Assembly: GCA_036768485.1 (NCBI GenBank)
Contig: JAVLUZ010000329.1
Span: forward strand, 372,001 to 436,000
Length of the DNA: 64,000 nt
Direction: 5' to 3'
Source of the DNA: Mermis nigrescens
Lineage: Eukaryota; Nematoda; Enoplea; Mermithida; Mermithidae
Below the pieces are notes generated by a model that had not been told where the DNA came from, made no database searches, and saw only the letters and a program-made list of their open reading frames with translations. Below, piece after piece: positions 1-11,105 of the stretch. The position numbers and the translations under genes are program-made. The stretch's first letter is position 1, and every line of letters starts with the position of its first letter.

Positions 1-727
1 TGCATTTTATTACTGATTAAAATACTCAACAACAAAACACATGCTACCATAGCGGCTAAGGAATGACTTGATTTTTGTAGTTAGCAGCACACATGGGCGT
101 TAGGAGTTTGGGGGAGTATACAACCCCCTCATGAGCTGAAACCCTTCCTTGGATTACTGTAGACGCCCGAAATTCTATTTTAGTAACATATTTGGCAATT
201 TTTGGTGATTTCACCCCCCCCCCCGAATTTTCCTGCTGTCCATGTATGGTTAGCAGGCATGCATGCAAAGAGTAGAGTTTGGAAAGTCTAAAGACCCAAA
301 ATAGAAAAATGGAAAATTTTCTATGGAAACTAAGGCGAAATGAAGAGTAAAGATTGATGAAAATCAGAATTTTCGTGGAAAGTTCTCGGGATTGATCAGA
401 AACTGTGGATTAGCATTGATTTTACGTATTTTTAGCATTTATGTCAGTTTTTGAAGAGACCATTTGGCCATGAAAAAAAGCTCTCTGGCTGACCCATTGA
501 GCGGCCATGCTGCGCATCTGTGTCGTGATTTTAGCAGACGTCAGTCCTTCGATATCACTGTTATTTGAAGAATTGTCAGTACCTACTCGAATCAAGATTT
601 TCAAAACCACTATTTCTGGGATTTTTTTAATATTATTTTTGGTCTTTTTTGTCCCTCTTCTACATACCGAATCTCAATTTTTCACTAGTAGAGGTCTTGG
701 TCACATGTAGACTTGGAGGTAGGCAAC
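1..727. other. Repeat-rich, probably intronic DNA upstream of the first cyclase exon
   Basis: No exon of the cyclase or of another gene can be supported here. The stretch about 262-535 resembles dispersed family E: a G/A-rich start, then GGCTGACC and a CATGCTGTGCATCTATG-like end. Relatives lie near 9045-9340, 40984-41226 and, reversed, 53075-53380. The part about 85-262 has CATGGGCGT and CCATGTATGG ends typical of the local MITEs. Confidence 0.4.
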
Positions 728-1003
728 ATAGGTGGGCGGCAATAAAGTTCTGGGGGTGGTTGCAAGATTTTTTCAAAGGTCAAAAAACGGCCTTTAAATG
801 AAGGTATGGCGAAAAAGACACAATTTTTCAACGTTTCTCATCGAGCACTATCCATTGGCATCAAAAAATTGCGGAAAAAAACAAAAAAAATATCGTAAAT
901 TGAATTTTGGGGGTATTTTGGTTTATGGGGGTATTTTGGTTACTAGGGGATATTTTAGTTTCCGAGGGTGCATACCCCCCAACCCTCCACGCCCAGGTAT
1001 GGT
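728..1003 (+). mobile_element. Family D hAT-type MITE, copy D1
   Basis: It begins CATAGGTGGGC and ends in CCACGCCCAGGTATG. The flanking octamers GTAGGCAA and GTATGCAT match at six of eight positions, as expected for a decayed 8-bp target duplication. The interior carries the family's conserved TTTCTCATCGAGCACTATCC segment. No coding capacity is seen. Confidence 0.65.
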
Positions 1004-1007
1004 ATGC

Positions 1008-1226
1008 ATCGCCCAGAAATCAGAATACCACCCAGAAACCAAAATCCGCCCCCCAGAATTCAATTTTTAAATTTTTTCCGTAATTTTGTAATGCCAATGG
1101 ATAGTGCTCGATGGGAAACGTTGAAAAATGGTGTTTTTTCGCCATACCATAATTTTTAAGACCATTTTTAGACATTTGAAAAAACCTAGCACCCCTAGAA
1201 TTTTGGTGCTGCCCACCTATGGGCAG
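1008..1226 (-). mobile_element. Family D MITE, copy D2, inverted
   Basis: Reverse-complement copy of family D. The TACCCCC/CCAGAATT-rich end is on the left and GTGCTGCCCACCTATG on the right. It lies between two + strand copies, so 728-1498 is a head-to-head and tail-to-tail cluster able to form long hairpins. Confidence 0.6.
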
Positions 1227-1260
1227 CACCAAAATTACATGCACGCGGGAGGGTTCTAGA

Positions 1261-1498
1261 CACAGGTGGGCAGCACCGAAATTCTGGGGGGGTGAAAAAG
1301 GTCTTAAAAGTGGTCGTAGGGCGAAAAAACACCATTTTTCGACGTTTCTCATTGAGCACTATCCAATGGCATCAAAAAATCGCTGAAAAAGCAAAAAAAA
1401 TTTCAAAATTTGGATTCTGGGGGGTATTTTGATTTCTGGGGGGTATTTCAACTTCTGTGTGGGTGCATACCCCCCAAACCCCCCGACGCCCATGTGTG
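1261..1498 (+). mobile_element. Family D hAT-type MITE, copy D3, intact ends
   Basis: CACAGGTGGGC...GCCCATGTGTG termini are flanked on both sides by the octamer GTTCTAGA (1253-1260 and 1499-1506). An 8-bp target duplication with CA..TG-type ends is diagnostic of hAT transposition. The element is 238 bp and non-coding. Confidence 0.8.
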
Positions 1499-1808
1499 GT
1501 TCTAGATTCCAAGAATAAAAAAATTGAAAATTTTGAGATCGGTCATGCTGTGCATCTATATTTTGGATACCGATAGTCTGGAAGACCCCCTAAAAATCGA
1601 TAGACCGCAAACTTAATTTTTTTGTGCTATTTTTGTCTAATTCGCCCCATCAGACCACTAGAATGTAATTGCTGCCCATGTATGTTCTCCTGTCCGTGTT
1701 GTGCAGGGCGGGTTAATGCTAACCAATAATTGCGTTGATATCTACATAATTTACTGAATCACGCCTTACTGTTATTTTTTTCACCAGCTAAAAGTGATTT
1801 TTCTGTAG

Positions 1809-1907
1809 GTTCCGCAGTTAGCGGCGTGATCGGCAGCGTATCTCCGCAATACTGCCTATTCGGCGATACCGTCAATGTAGCAAATAAGCTGCTTGAGTTT
1901 GGAAAAG
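1809..1907 (+). CDS. Guanylyl cyclase, catalytic-domain exon (third from last)
   Basis: This is an exon of a class III nucleotide cyclase that makes cGMP from GTP. After two phase-completing bases it encodes SAVSGVIGS, then YCLFGDTVN and VANKLLEFGK, the conserved core around the transition-state residues. The acceptor is TTTTTCTGTAG at 1808. No GT donor fits, but AAAAG|GCAAGA at 1907/1908 is a good GC-type donor and leaves phase 1, which the exon at 8488 completes. The position that is usually Arg in VNTASR is Lys here. Upstream exons, including the catalytic Asp residues and any receptor or kinase-like parts, lie outside the window, so receptor versus soluble type is open. Confidence 0.85.
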
Positions 1908-2177
1908 GCAAGACTACCTTTTATTGAAAGACAGCTACTTCAAATAAACTTTGAGTTTTCGAACTGCGTTTTTGTATTAAAGGGTATTCATATTTTTTAT
2001 GGAAGCAGCATAGCTAAACCTGCCTTAAATATGACTTTTCCAATTGCTCTGTAATAATGTGGTCAACCTATAATTTGTTCTGTGAGGGAAACTTCGTCTT
2101 ACATTGCTGGAAGGCATGTCTATAAAACTAAAAATACGCATTATTAAAAATTAAATTCATTCAGCAGTTCAGAGACG

Positions 2178-3765
2178 ATCTTAGGTAGCGCGTTAGCGCG
2201 TACCTATAATATACTTGGGTACCCCTAACACCTGTGCACCCCCCTACAGCTATAACGGGACACTTCTGGAAGGTGCGGTTTTTTTTAAAAGAATGATAAT
2301 AAAAAAATTCGCTGCCCGTGTTTTTTTGTTTTTCTTGAAACTTAAAATTGACTGTGTAAAGAAGGTGTAAAGTTTTTGTGTAACGTTATAACATAGGACA
2401 AATTTTGGGACCTTTTTGTCACGGCAAGTGGACAACTGAGTATTGATGACTCGAACAATTAAACAGCATAGGATTATAGAGGGATGGATTTTTCGGAACA
2501 GTATTTTTTTGTTTTTTGAAATTCGCATTAGTTTTAGAATGGCAGTGTAAAGAGTGCGAAAATCTGGGGGTGAAAAAACACTTTTTGGTCGAGTTTTCAA
2601 CCTGTCTATGTCTGATACTAACTCCGGTTATGAGTTTTTAAAATGTTTTCTGACAGAAATGTAGAGCGGATCAAGGGCTACATTCTGCATATAAGCAAAG
2701 TCTTCTACGCTCTATGGAGAGTTAGATCCTGGGGTTTAAAGTTTACACTCTAGTGCATGGTGTAAAAAACGGATTTTAAGTAAGATTTCTCTGCCAAATT
2801 TTTCCGCTTATGAGTCAGTGTAAATTGAAGACAGCATTAATAAAGTGCCTCTCAGGGGCTACACATCGCAGCAAACCGCATTTAAAAAAACGCAATATTG
2901 AGTTATTTATGGGGGTGTAAAGTTCGAAATCAGAGGTAAAAAATGGGCGAAAAAACACGTTTTTTCCGAAGTTTGATTAATAAATCATACCAAATAATTT
3001 TTGCAACAGAATTTTGGCACACAGGAATGCACTACGATTTAAAAGGTACAAATTGTACCAAACCGAATTTCTTTAAACTCAATGGGGAGTTCGGTACGGA
3101 ATTTTAAAGTTTACAGTGTTCTAAATGATGGAAAATACGTTTTTGTTGCGTTTTTTGTTCGCCACTTTCTCCGTCCAGAAGTCGGGATAAGTCCAATGGA
3201 ATTAAAATAAAGTGCTTTATATCGGGTGCATGTCAAAGCAAATTGTCTATACATTAATATTCAGCGAGTGTAAAGTCAAAAATTTGGTGTTTAAAATACG
3301 TTTCTGTCTTGTTTTTTCTGCCTGCTTCTCCGGTTATGAGTCAGGGACATGATTATCAAGTCTAGAAATGGACCAGGAACCAAATTTGATATGCCAGTCT
3401 GGTGCATATGTTTACACTCTACAGTGTTGTAAAGTAGTTTACACCTATTGTTAGTTTGCCCATAGAGCATTATGGAGACTTAATTTTTTTCATAAATATT
3501 AATCGTAATATTGAAACAATATCAAAATTACGAATCTGACCAAAATCTTCTTTACACTAGGTGTTTACATGAAGTTTACACTACATATGTATTTATCTTC
3601 GTTTTTGAGCATTCCAGAAACCTAATTTTTTCCTGGAGTCTAGAAATTTTCAAAGAATCAAATGTGAGACGTCACGTAGGCACGTTTGTTTACATCCAAC
3701 AGTGATGTAAAGTAGTTTACACTCATTGTTTATTTGTCCTCAGACCATTGTACTTTGGTATTAAT
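2178..3765 (+). repeat. Family A repeat, copy A1 (truncated at right by A2)
   Basis: It opens with the family head: an inverted pair around GCGCG/CGCG inside AGGTA...TACCT, followed by TATAATATACTTGG. The body is rich in GTGTAAA and TTTACAC words. Almost the same 1.57 kb recurs at 34725-36295. Open frames inside, for example 2250-2600 minus, show no recognisable protein. It lies in the cyclase intron. Confidence 0.75.
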
Positions 3766-4782
3766 ATCATAGGTAGCGCGATAGCGCTACCTATAATATA
3801 CTTGGCCATCCTTTTTCTTATATGTTTATCACAGCGAGTGCGAAATTTGTGTCCCCCCTCACAGCAACAACGGCACACACCTGGGAGGTGCGGTGTTTTT
3901 TAATCGATGGATAATTAAGTAAAATTCGATGCCTGTGTTTTTTTCTTTTGTTTACACTCAATACTGAGTTAGCAATGAGCGTGTAAAGTGTAAAGCAAAA
4001 AATCAAATAATTTGCGGAGGGCCAATTTTTTTAAAATGTTGCCCCCCCAGCTGTAGATTACGAATCTGACCTTAAAATTTCCTTACAGTCAATGGTTGTT
4101 GCACAAAAGTGTAAAGTATACGTGTTTTTTACTCTTTGCGTGTCCTTCAGCTTATCTAACTTAATTTTGGTTTCTGTGCAGTCCAATCGCTTTTATAATG
4201 TAGAGGGTTGTAAAATCTCAAAACGGATTTTTTTCTTTCTTATAACGCAATTTTTCTTGATCTGTGATCGTTTTAGTGTAAAGGGTTCGAGACGAAAAAC
4301 GATATCTCTTCAACTACTCCGCTAAGTAGGCGGAACATGCTAATTATGCTTAAAAGGTGCCCTGACCTTAGTGTTACAGATCCCAGTTTATTTTGTTTCT
4401 ATACACCCAATATTGCGGTATAAGCACAAGTGTAAAGTTTACACCGAGAAGCATTTTTGTGCCCAGAGCATCGTGGAGGATGAATTTTTTAAAAATGTTC
4501 TCCGTAAGGTCAGAATAACGAATCTGACCTTTAAACTTTTCTACAGCCAGTGTTTGTTGAGGTATGAGGAGGTGAACTTTGAATTATATATACATTTATT
4601 TTCTAATGCCGATAGATAACTCCGCATTGCATATTTTTGATCAGATTTTTCGTATTTCAGAGGTTTTTGACTCGTCTTTAATAAATAATTATTTTTATCA
4701 TCATAAATGCACTATTCTTGAACTTCCCTAGAATGATGAATATCATTCAAAATAGGATAATCAAGCTGAAATCTGCTGATAT

Positions 4783-4858
4783 GTCGAGTTAGCGCAGTGG
4801 TTGACAACTCCGTTCTCGGATGCGGTATTAAACAAAGAATGATGGGTTCGAATCTTCT
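4783..4858 (+). ncRNA. tRNA-derived (SINE-like) module or tRNA pseudogene
   Basis: TAGCGCAGTGGTT (4790-4802) matches the pol III A box and GGTTCGAATC (4845-4854) the B box, at tRNA-like spacing. Acceptor-stem pairing is poor, so it is not a functional tRNA. The equivalent places in A3 (about 14200) and A5 (about 38105) keep only a decayed A-box half, so the module is an old part of the A family that is best preserved here. Confidence 0.55.
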
Positions 4859-5949
4859 GAATGCTGACTTTTTCATTTTTTCAATTCTTTTGGCAAAACC
4901 ATGTACTTCATTTGACTCATATATCTATTTAGGTTCTGCGGATAACACTTTTTTGTGTTTTGAATTTCGCCTCAGTTGTCGAATGGGAGTGTAAAGAGTG
5001 CGAAACTCTGGGGGTGAAAAGACACATTTTGGCCGAGTTTTCGACATGTTTATGTCTGCCAAAAACTCCGCTTATGAGTTTTAGGAAATTTTTTCTGACA
5101 TTTTCTACAATCAATACGCTGTTAGTACCAGGGTTTTAAACTTTACACTCTAGTGGATGAGTAAAAAAACAGATTTTTTTCAAAGATTTCACTGCCAAAA
5201 GTTGGGGTTAATTAAATAAAATAGAAATAAAGTAACTTCTAATGGCCACACGTCGAAGCAAGCCGCGTTCAAAAAAACGTAATATTGAGTTGTTTATGGG
5301 GTGTAAAGTTCGAAATCTGAGGTGTAAAGTGGGCGAAAAAAACAGGTTTTTTCGTATTTTGATATAAATCATATCAAATATTTTGCGGAACATAAGTTTG
5401 GCACATACAAACCTACTACAATCAAAGGGCAACAAACTGGCCCGAACCGAACTTATTTACATTCAATGGGCGTTAGGTTCAGATTTTTAAAGTTTACAAT
5501 GTGTTTGACAGTGGAAAATACGTGTTTGTACATTTTTTGTTCGCCACTTTCTCTGTTCAGAAGTCGGGCGAGGTCGGATAGGATAAAAATAAAGTAAAAT
5601 TCTAGTTTTTTTTCTACGTAAAATCAGAATTGGGAATCTGACTGTTAGTATTCTCTACACCTTGTAGTTGTGTAAGGTTTGCACTATTCATTTGTTGTTA
5701 ATATGTAGTTTATACTACAAATTTATTTTACTACCAAATCTAAGCGTTAGTGTTCCTTACACTTGATATTTGCGTGAAGTTCTTGAATTTTTGCCGAAAA
5801 ACTTTGTTTTTTTTCCTCCAATTTTCTTAAAGTTTAAAATCTTTTACAATTCTCTTCATAATTTGATGGTAGGTTTAAACTTTAAGTTTCTCTTGGTTTA
5901 CAACTCTCGCTAAGCAAGCTCATTTTTCAATACTTTTTCATAGTGATCA

Positions 5950-6490
5950 ATCGCGTTTAGTTCGGAATTGGTGGACGGCCCTTATTTTATTACTCGGCTT
6001 AAATAATTCAAGTGACTATCTTTTGATTATTTTCTTTATCGCAAATTCAAACACCCAAATTTCAATTTAAAAATCATGAAAATTATGTCATAATTATTAT
6101 GTAAGATGACTGGCTGGTTGAGAGCTCTTTTTTGTTGTTTTCATTGTTCATTGTGCTCGTAGGAACCAGAAAAGAAATAGTTTTTCGCCATAGGTATTCT
6201 CTGGCGAAAACAAGTTAACAAAGCTTTTTGCGTTAATTATTATTTTGGTCCAAAATAGGTCAACTGACCTAGGGCTAAATTCGGGGCTACTTAATTACTA
6301 CTGCGTTAGGTTTTTAGGGCATAGCTGCCAATAGCTCCGTAGGTACGGACGAATTTAGGTCCGAGGAGTTTGAGACCGTAGTTATTGAGGGTCGTGTGGT
6401 TGAGTCCGGCGTTTCGCCCTAGCAACCTGACCAGCGCTAAGTGTAGCCAGTAAGTAAGTCCCGTAGGTACGTTATATGTCGTTTCCAAGT
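5950..6490 (+). repeat. Diverged LTR relic related to the gypsy LTR
   Basis: Patches match the 3' half of the intact LTR: GAGCTC..TTGTTGTTTTCATTGTTCA, then TAGGAACCA, then AATAGGTCAACTGACCT, then TTTTTAGGGCATAGCTGC, then CCAGCGCTAAGTGTAG. Identity between patches is low, so this is a much older member of the family. The left limit is uncertain and no matching second LTR was found. Confidence 0.6.
6257..6270. promoter_or_regulatory. Inverted AGGTCA-AC-TGACCT site in the LTR relic
   Basis: AGGTCA and TGACCT half-sites in inverted order with a 2-bp spacer, kept without change although the surrounding LTR sequence has diverged strongly from the intact copies. AGGTCA is the nuclear-receptor half-site. 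Receptor binding is inferred only. Confidence 0.45.
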
Positions 6491-6835
6491 TAATTTAAAT
6501 GTGGAACGATCTCTATAACTTACAGGACTGTTTAGAATGTAACATATATTTACCATAGCTAATAAGAAATAGTAAACTTTATACTTCCGACAATCAAGAG
6601 CATATCTAACTCAGTTTTAAATTCTATGCAGTCTGATTGATTTCAAAAGGTAGACGGTTATGAAATCTAGGGAGTCTCTTTTTTTAAAACAATATTTTTT
6701 AAATTTAGAGGCAATTAATTTATGTTAAGAACAATAATGTTTTCCGCGTTCTTGGACTGCTGTCATTATTGTGGTATGCTACTGCATGTGTTTGCTCACT
6801 GATGCACTGAAATCATGCTAATGAAAAGTAGGGTA

Positions 6836-7625
6836 CTAGCAAAGAAAAATGCTCCGATGGAACAAAAAAGATGAATATACTTGGAATTGTGGATTATTAA
6901 GGATGTAAAAGGAGGGGACTAGGGAGAATCTACCTAAAGTCGCAAAATCTGCTAAAGATCACACTTTCTCTAAGCAACGAAAAAAATCGAAGTATATTCT
7001 GCGGCCTCTAAAAAGTGTCTTTTTTAAATAATTTTCAAAATTTCAGATAATAAACGAAATCTATGTTTCCTTTTTTAAATTGCTGGCAAGTAACAACACT
7101 GACTAGCTTCGTATCCTGATTGAAAGAAAACTTAGTGGTATTGTATTTAAAGTTGTTTTATTTTGCTATGAACATTATAGCAAGCAAAGCAGGGGCCGAT
7201 TGATTAGTGCATACAATATTTATCGTTACGGGCATGCTAGTGTACCTACATTTAGTCTGTTTCAAGTCAACTCACGCGAATCCTACTGTTTTGAACCAAC
7301 AATTCTTGCAATTGTTTTGGATGCATCGATGTTTGCTATTTCATTCAATTGGCTTGGAAAGACTGTTACTCGATATCATTTCCCATAGCTGCTGCATAGC
7401 TAACGTGCTGCTTTTTCAATCATTTTTATGGTTAAATATTTATTCTAATGTGTTAACCGCAGAATATACTTCGATTTTTTGCGTTGCTTAGAGAAAGTGT
7501 GATTTTTAGCAGATTTTGCGACTTTAGGTAGATTCTCCCTAGTCCCCTCCTTTTACATCCTTAATAATCCACAATTCCAAGTATATTCATCTTTTTTGTT
7601 CTATCGGAGCATTTTTCTTTGCTAG
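6836..7625 (+). mobile_element. Fold-back element B1
   Basis: The inverted arms 6836-7010 and 7457-7625 are near-perfect complements, starting CTAGCAAAGAAAAATGC and containing AATATACTTGGAATTGTGG. The ~450-bp core is non-coding. The left flank AAAAGTAGGGTA is shared with B3 and, nearly, B2, where the core may have the opposite orientation. No clear target duplication was found. Confidence 0.75.
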
Positions 7626-8108
7626 TCAAAACATCATTGACCTTCACGACAAATTTTAACCTTCTTACTGGCATATTTGTAGATTACAGACAAACGGAAA
7701 TAAAATGGACTTTTAGCTATTTATTTAAAACAAAAAGCTGCCCGCATTTTCATATCCACCCACAAAGATAGATGCACAACATGGCTGCTTCTTGGGGGTC
7801 AGGCGAGCATGAAGATCAGCCAGTTTTTTAAGCTTAAATGGCACTAATAATAGGCGTTGATGCTAAAATAGCATTGTCAGTTTTTGATCGATTTCGAGAA
7901 CTTTTATAAGAAGCTTTAATTTTTGTACGTTTTGGCCATAATTTTTGTCTTGTTTCCGACAAAATTTCTATTTTATGCCCCTCAAATGTTAGACAATACA
8001 TTGGAAGCAGCTGAATTCTGGGTAGTCTGGGTGGTGTAAAACTGACAAAATGAAACAGATGTCAAAAATTTAATTCTGAGGATCTGTCAATTTTTTGGAG
8101 GGTCTGTC

Positions 8109-8372
8109 CATAGGTGGGCAGCACCAAAATTCTGGGGGGAGGTGAAAAAATTTCTGGAGGGTGAAAAAAATTTTAAAGGTCAAAAAATGGTCTTAAAAGT
8201 GGTCGTATGGCGAAAAAAACACCATTTTTCGACGTTTCTCATCGAGCACTATCCAATGGCATCAAAAAATTGCTAAAAAGCAAAAAAACATTTTCTGGGG
8301 GGTATTTTGATTTCTGGGGGGTATTTCAACTTCTGGGGGTGCATACCCCCCAAACCCCCACGCCCATGTGTG
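8109..8372 (+). mobile_element. Family D hAT-type MITE, copy D4
   Basis: CATAGGTGGGC...GCCCATGTGTG ends are flanked by GGTCTGTC on both sides (8101-8108, 8373-8380), a perfect 8-bp target duplication. It sits about 115 bp upstream of a cyclase exon, inside the intron. Confidence 0.85.
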
Positions 8373-8487
8373 GGTCTGTCTAATTCTCAGGGTCTACAAG
8401 TCTACGTCACCCTATGCCCACGTGTGGTCTAGATTGAAAACCCCCACTACATACGTAATGGTCAAAAATTAGACCGCTTTATTTCAG

Positions 8488-8582
8488 GCTCGTGCATACA
8501 TTTATCAGAATGTACGAATAAATATCTTACGGAGGTAAACGGCGGATATTTGACTAAACCTAGAGGCGAGATTGAAGTTAAA
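8488..8582 (+). CDS. Guanylyl cyclase, penultimate coding exon
   Basis: The acceptor is CTTTATTTCAG at 8487 and the donor AAA|GTAAGT at 8582/8583. With the single base from the previous exon it encodes CIHLSECT..., a variable stretch, then GGYLTKPRGEIEVK. The PRGEIEVK block is the conserved end of guanylyl cyclase catalytic domains. Phase in is 1 and phase out is 0, both matching the neighbours. Together with the flanking exons this identifies the family securely. Confidence 0.9.
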
Positions 8583-8643
8583 GTAAGTTTAAGTAATTAT
8601 TTTATTTATGTATAAACAAGTGTTTGATGTTTTTAATCATCAG

Positions 8644-8775
8644 GGAACTGGAACATTCTTCACTTATTGGCTTTTGGGGAAAAAGATGAAGAGCATTGAG
8701 GACAAGACATATTCAAATGACGGAGAGGATTCGTTATCCAAAACTGCTTCGGTTGTCAAACAGAACAAGAATTAG
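8644..8775 (+). CDS. Guanylyl cyclase, last coding exon
   Basis: The acceptor is TTTTAATCATCAG at 8643. It encodes GTGTFFTYWLLGKK, the hallmark C-terminal strand (KGxGxxxTYWLLG), then a short hydrophilic tail ending in KQNKN and a TAG. The tail is lysine- and serine-rich with no PDZ-ligand-like end. An ATTAAA at 8821 could serve as a poly(A) signal. The gene is convergent with the lipase gene, whose last codon is at 11809. Confidence 0.92.
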   Translation, partial: GTGTFFTYWLLGKKMKSIEDKTYSNDGEDSLSKTASVVKQNKN

Positions 8776-9366
8776 GGCGTTATTGCCTTAAGAGGATCGA
8801 TGAGGAAATACGCTTACTCAATTAAATATTACTGATCAAACAGTTTCGATGTTATTTTTAAGTGTAATAATGGTCACCGTCCACTTTACAAACTTTGTGG
8901 TGCATAAAAGTGTCTTTGTACATCAAGGCAAAGCATTTATTACAACACCTGAGAAAAAAACACGTGGTAAAAGTGAAAACACAACCTATACTAAAAAATA
9001 CGATGAGTTACTAAGCATACCTATATGACTCAAACGTCAGCAGCAGGGGCACGCAGTCTTAAAAGAGTGGGGGTCTCTAGACCCCCTCAGAATGGAAGAA
9101 TGGGAAATTTTTTTTGGGGAAATTGAAGAAAAATAAAGACCGAAAATGGATGAAAATTGAGAATCCTCTTTCCTCTTTGAAAGTGCCTAAAATTGACTAG
9201 AATCTGAGCAATAACATAATTTGAACACTATTTTAGCGCTTATACTAGTTTTTAGGTCATTTTAGGCCCAAAAAGCTCATTTTTCGACCCCATCTCAGAC
9301 CGGCTGACCTTCCTCCATAGATCAATCATGCTGTGCATCTATGGTAACAACTGACGCAAGTCCCTT
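8776..9366. other. 3' flank of the cyclase gene with a family E relic
   Basis: Presumed 3' UTR and flank, then a dispersed family E copy (about 9045-9340) with GGGGTCTCTAGACCCCCTCAGA at its left and CATGCTGTGCATCTATGG at its right. No coding signal is seen. Confidence 0.5.
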
Positions 9367-9585
9367 TCAAATAAGAGATAAATCAAAAGCGCTTAGTTTG
9401 CCTTTGAAAACTACAAGGCTAGTTTTGGAAGCGAATTCCACAGATTGGTGTACGTTACTATAGCTGAAATCATAGTTGAGGATATCCGAACGAGACACGA
9501 GAACGATTAGCTTAAAATTGATAACAGAGCGAGCACAATTGTTATTTAAAGCAAAAAAATCGTCACAAAGAATATGTGACTGTCC
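9367..9585 (-). pseudogene. Non-LTR retrotransposon RT relic (C-terminal end)
   Basis: The - strand translation shares GQSHILCDDFFAL, RSDILNYDFS and a KLSAFD end with the larger relic at 50845-51438. The line-up is collinear, so the two are copies of one family. The N-terminal part and catalytic motifs are absent, and an 18-bp array abuts its upstream end. Confidence 0.65.
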
Positions 9586-9605
9586 CGTACGAATTGATCG
9601 GAATG

Positions 9606-9677
9606 CACAACCGCTAACGTGGGCACAACCGCCAACTAGTGTACAACCGCTAACTAGTACACTACCGCTAACTCTTA
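9606..9677 (+). repeat. Four-copy 18-bp minisatellite
   Basis: Four adjacent imperfect units with the core ACAACCGCTAACTAGT. A related GTTAGCGGTTGTGC/AAGCGGTTGTGCCCGCTAAC pair occurs in the other orientation at about 10299-10340. Confidence 0.6.
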
Positions 9678-9679
9678 AA

Positions 9680-11105
9680 ATTGACCTGAATAATATCCTA
9701 AAAAATCTGTAATTGTTACAATATCTTTGCTCAAGTTTAAAAAGCATGAATAATGTGATGAAATGATTAAGTATGAAAACGATGAACCGTGAACCCTTTA
9801 TAAAAGTTTGTTTTATTTTAGTTATGATGTTAATAATATTATTTAGTTATTTATTTATTTATTTATTATTATGTATTTTAGTTATCAAAACCACTACATG
9901 ATGCATACAGATCAAGAGAGCTACATAAAAATTTTTTATGAAACTTGATGTAATGAAACTACAGCCCACCTGAACGAAAATTTATGTATCTACTTTATCG
10001 AGTGAGACAGATTGTTTACTGAATTTCTTGCTTTGCGGAAACATGAATAGTTTTACAATTTAAAGTCGTTTTCAAACTTAGTACCTAATTCTTAAATTTA
10101 GTCTAATGAAACATACTAATGATGCATTGCGAAATTTAGAATATGAAATTGACAATAAAAAGTAATTCTCCATCTACACTAAAAAATATTAAATGCCTTT
10201 ATTTTCCTATTTTAGCAACTTTATAAACCACGTAGTTATATGTACTTACAAAACGAATGGCATACATTACTGGGCTTTCGATTATTTTTATGATTATGTT
10301 AGCGGTTGTGCACTACTCGCAGTAAGCGGTTGTGCCCGCTAACGAAGACGACGCAATTCGTGGCTTTCTAAAACGGTGTAATCGGTAATGGACGAAGTAA
10401 GAGACAAAATTTGATAATCGCGAATGAAGAAGAGGAGCTTTTTGATTATTTTGAGATAGTGCTGTTAAAATTTGAAATTTCGAGATATTAGAACACTAGC
10501 AAATCACGGATAACTCGGAATCAGAAGATAAAAGTTGATTACCAATGAAATATTGACAATGGCAGGTTAGGTAAAAACCCAGTTTACTTTTGTTCAAATC
10601 ACATGATGTAGTTATAAATGTGTTATTAGAGAAAAAAACGGATTCTAACATTTCTTCAGATATTTTACCTACGTATATATATAACTACGTTTCTAAAAAA
10701 ATGAATAGTAAAAGGACAGAAAGGAGAATTTTTTCACAATGAAAATGATAAAACATGCATCAATTATTGACTCGAAATCAGTGTAGTGAATATTTCGAAA
10801 TGCAGTTTTTTTGTCTTCTTCAAGTGTTATTAAATTAAACTCCACATCCATTTGTTTAACATTTGTGTTGTAAAAGGTTAAATAAATAATCGCCGATTAC
10901 AGATTGACAAGGAGGCTTAAAAAGGTCGTTCAACATTTTATAACCAAATTCTATATTTACTTCGTGCTATTTTATTTTTTGGCAGACATTTTTGATTGAT
11001 AACAGATGAGATTTTTGTTTTTTGATTATTATGCTTGCTCGTAAGCAAGTACTGACAGAAGAAATCTGATGACATGGAGAGGTTCTGAGATGAAACGATC
11101 TCTTT
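9680..11105. other. AT-rich intergenic DNA
   Basis: No gene, exon or RNA is supported. Short TTATTTATTTA runs near 9845 are the main low-complexity feature. It lies between the two convergent host genes. Confidence 0.5.

Larger units (their letters stand above)
3766..6835 (+). repeat. Family A repeat, copy A2
   Basis: It starts with ATCATAGGTAGC and the perfect head hairpin GGTAGCGC/GCGCTACC, then TATAATATACTTGG. It carries a tRNA-like module at 4783 and a foreign LTR relic at about 5950-6490. It ends at the junction with fold-back element B1. Segments 4490-4760 and 5200-5600 match the corresponding parts of A3 and A5. No protein is recognisable. Confidence 0.7.

Noticed and set aside
2250..2600. 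116-codon minus-strand ORF, also at 34796-35074
   Set aside because: It lies in the repeated head of A1/A4, is of low complexity, and has no family similarity that I recognise.
2178..6835. A+B as a Helitron (CTAG end of B, hairpin near the A head)
   Set aside because: The hairpin and CTAG are at opposite ends, B has long inverted arms, and insertion between A and T is not consistent.
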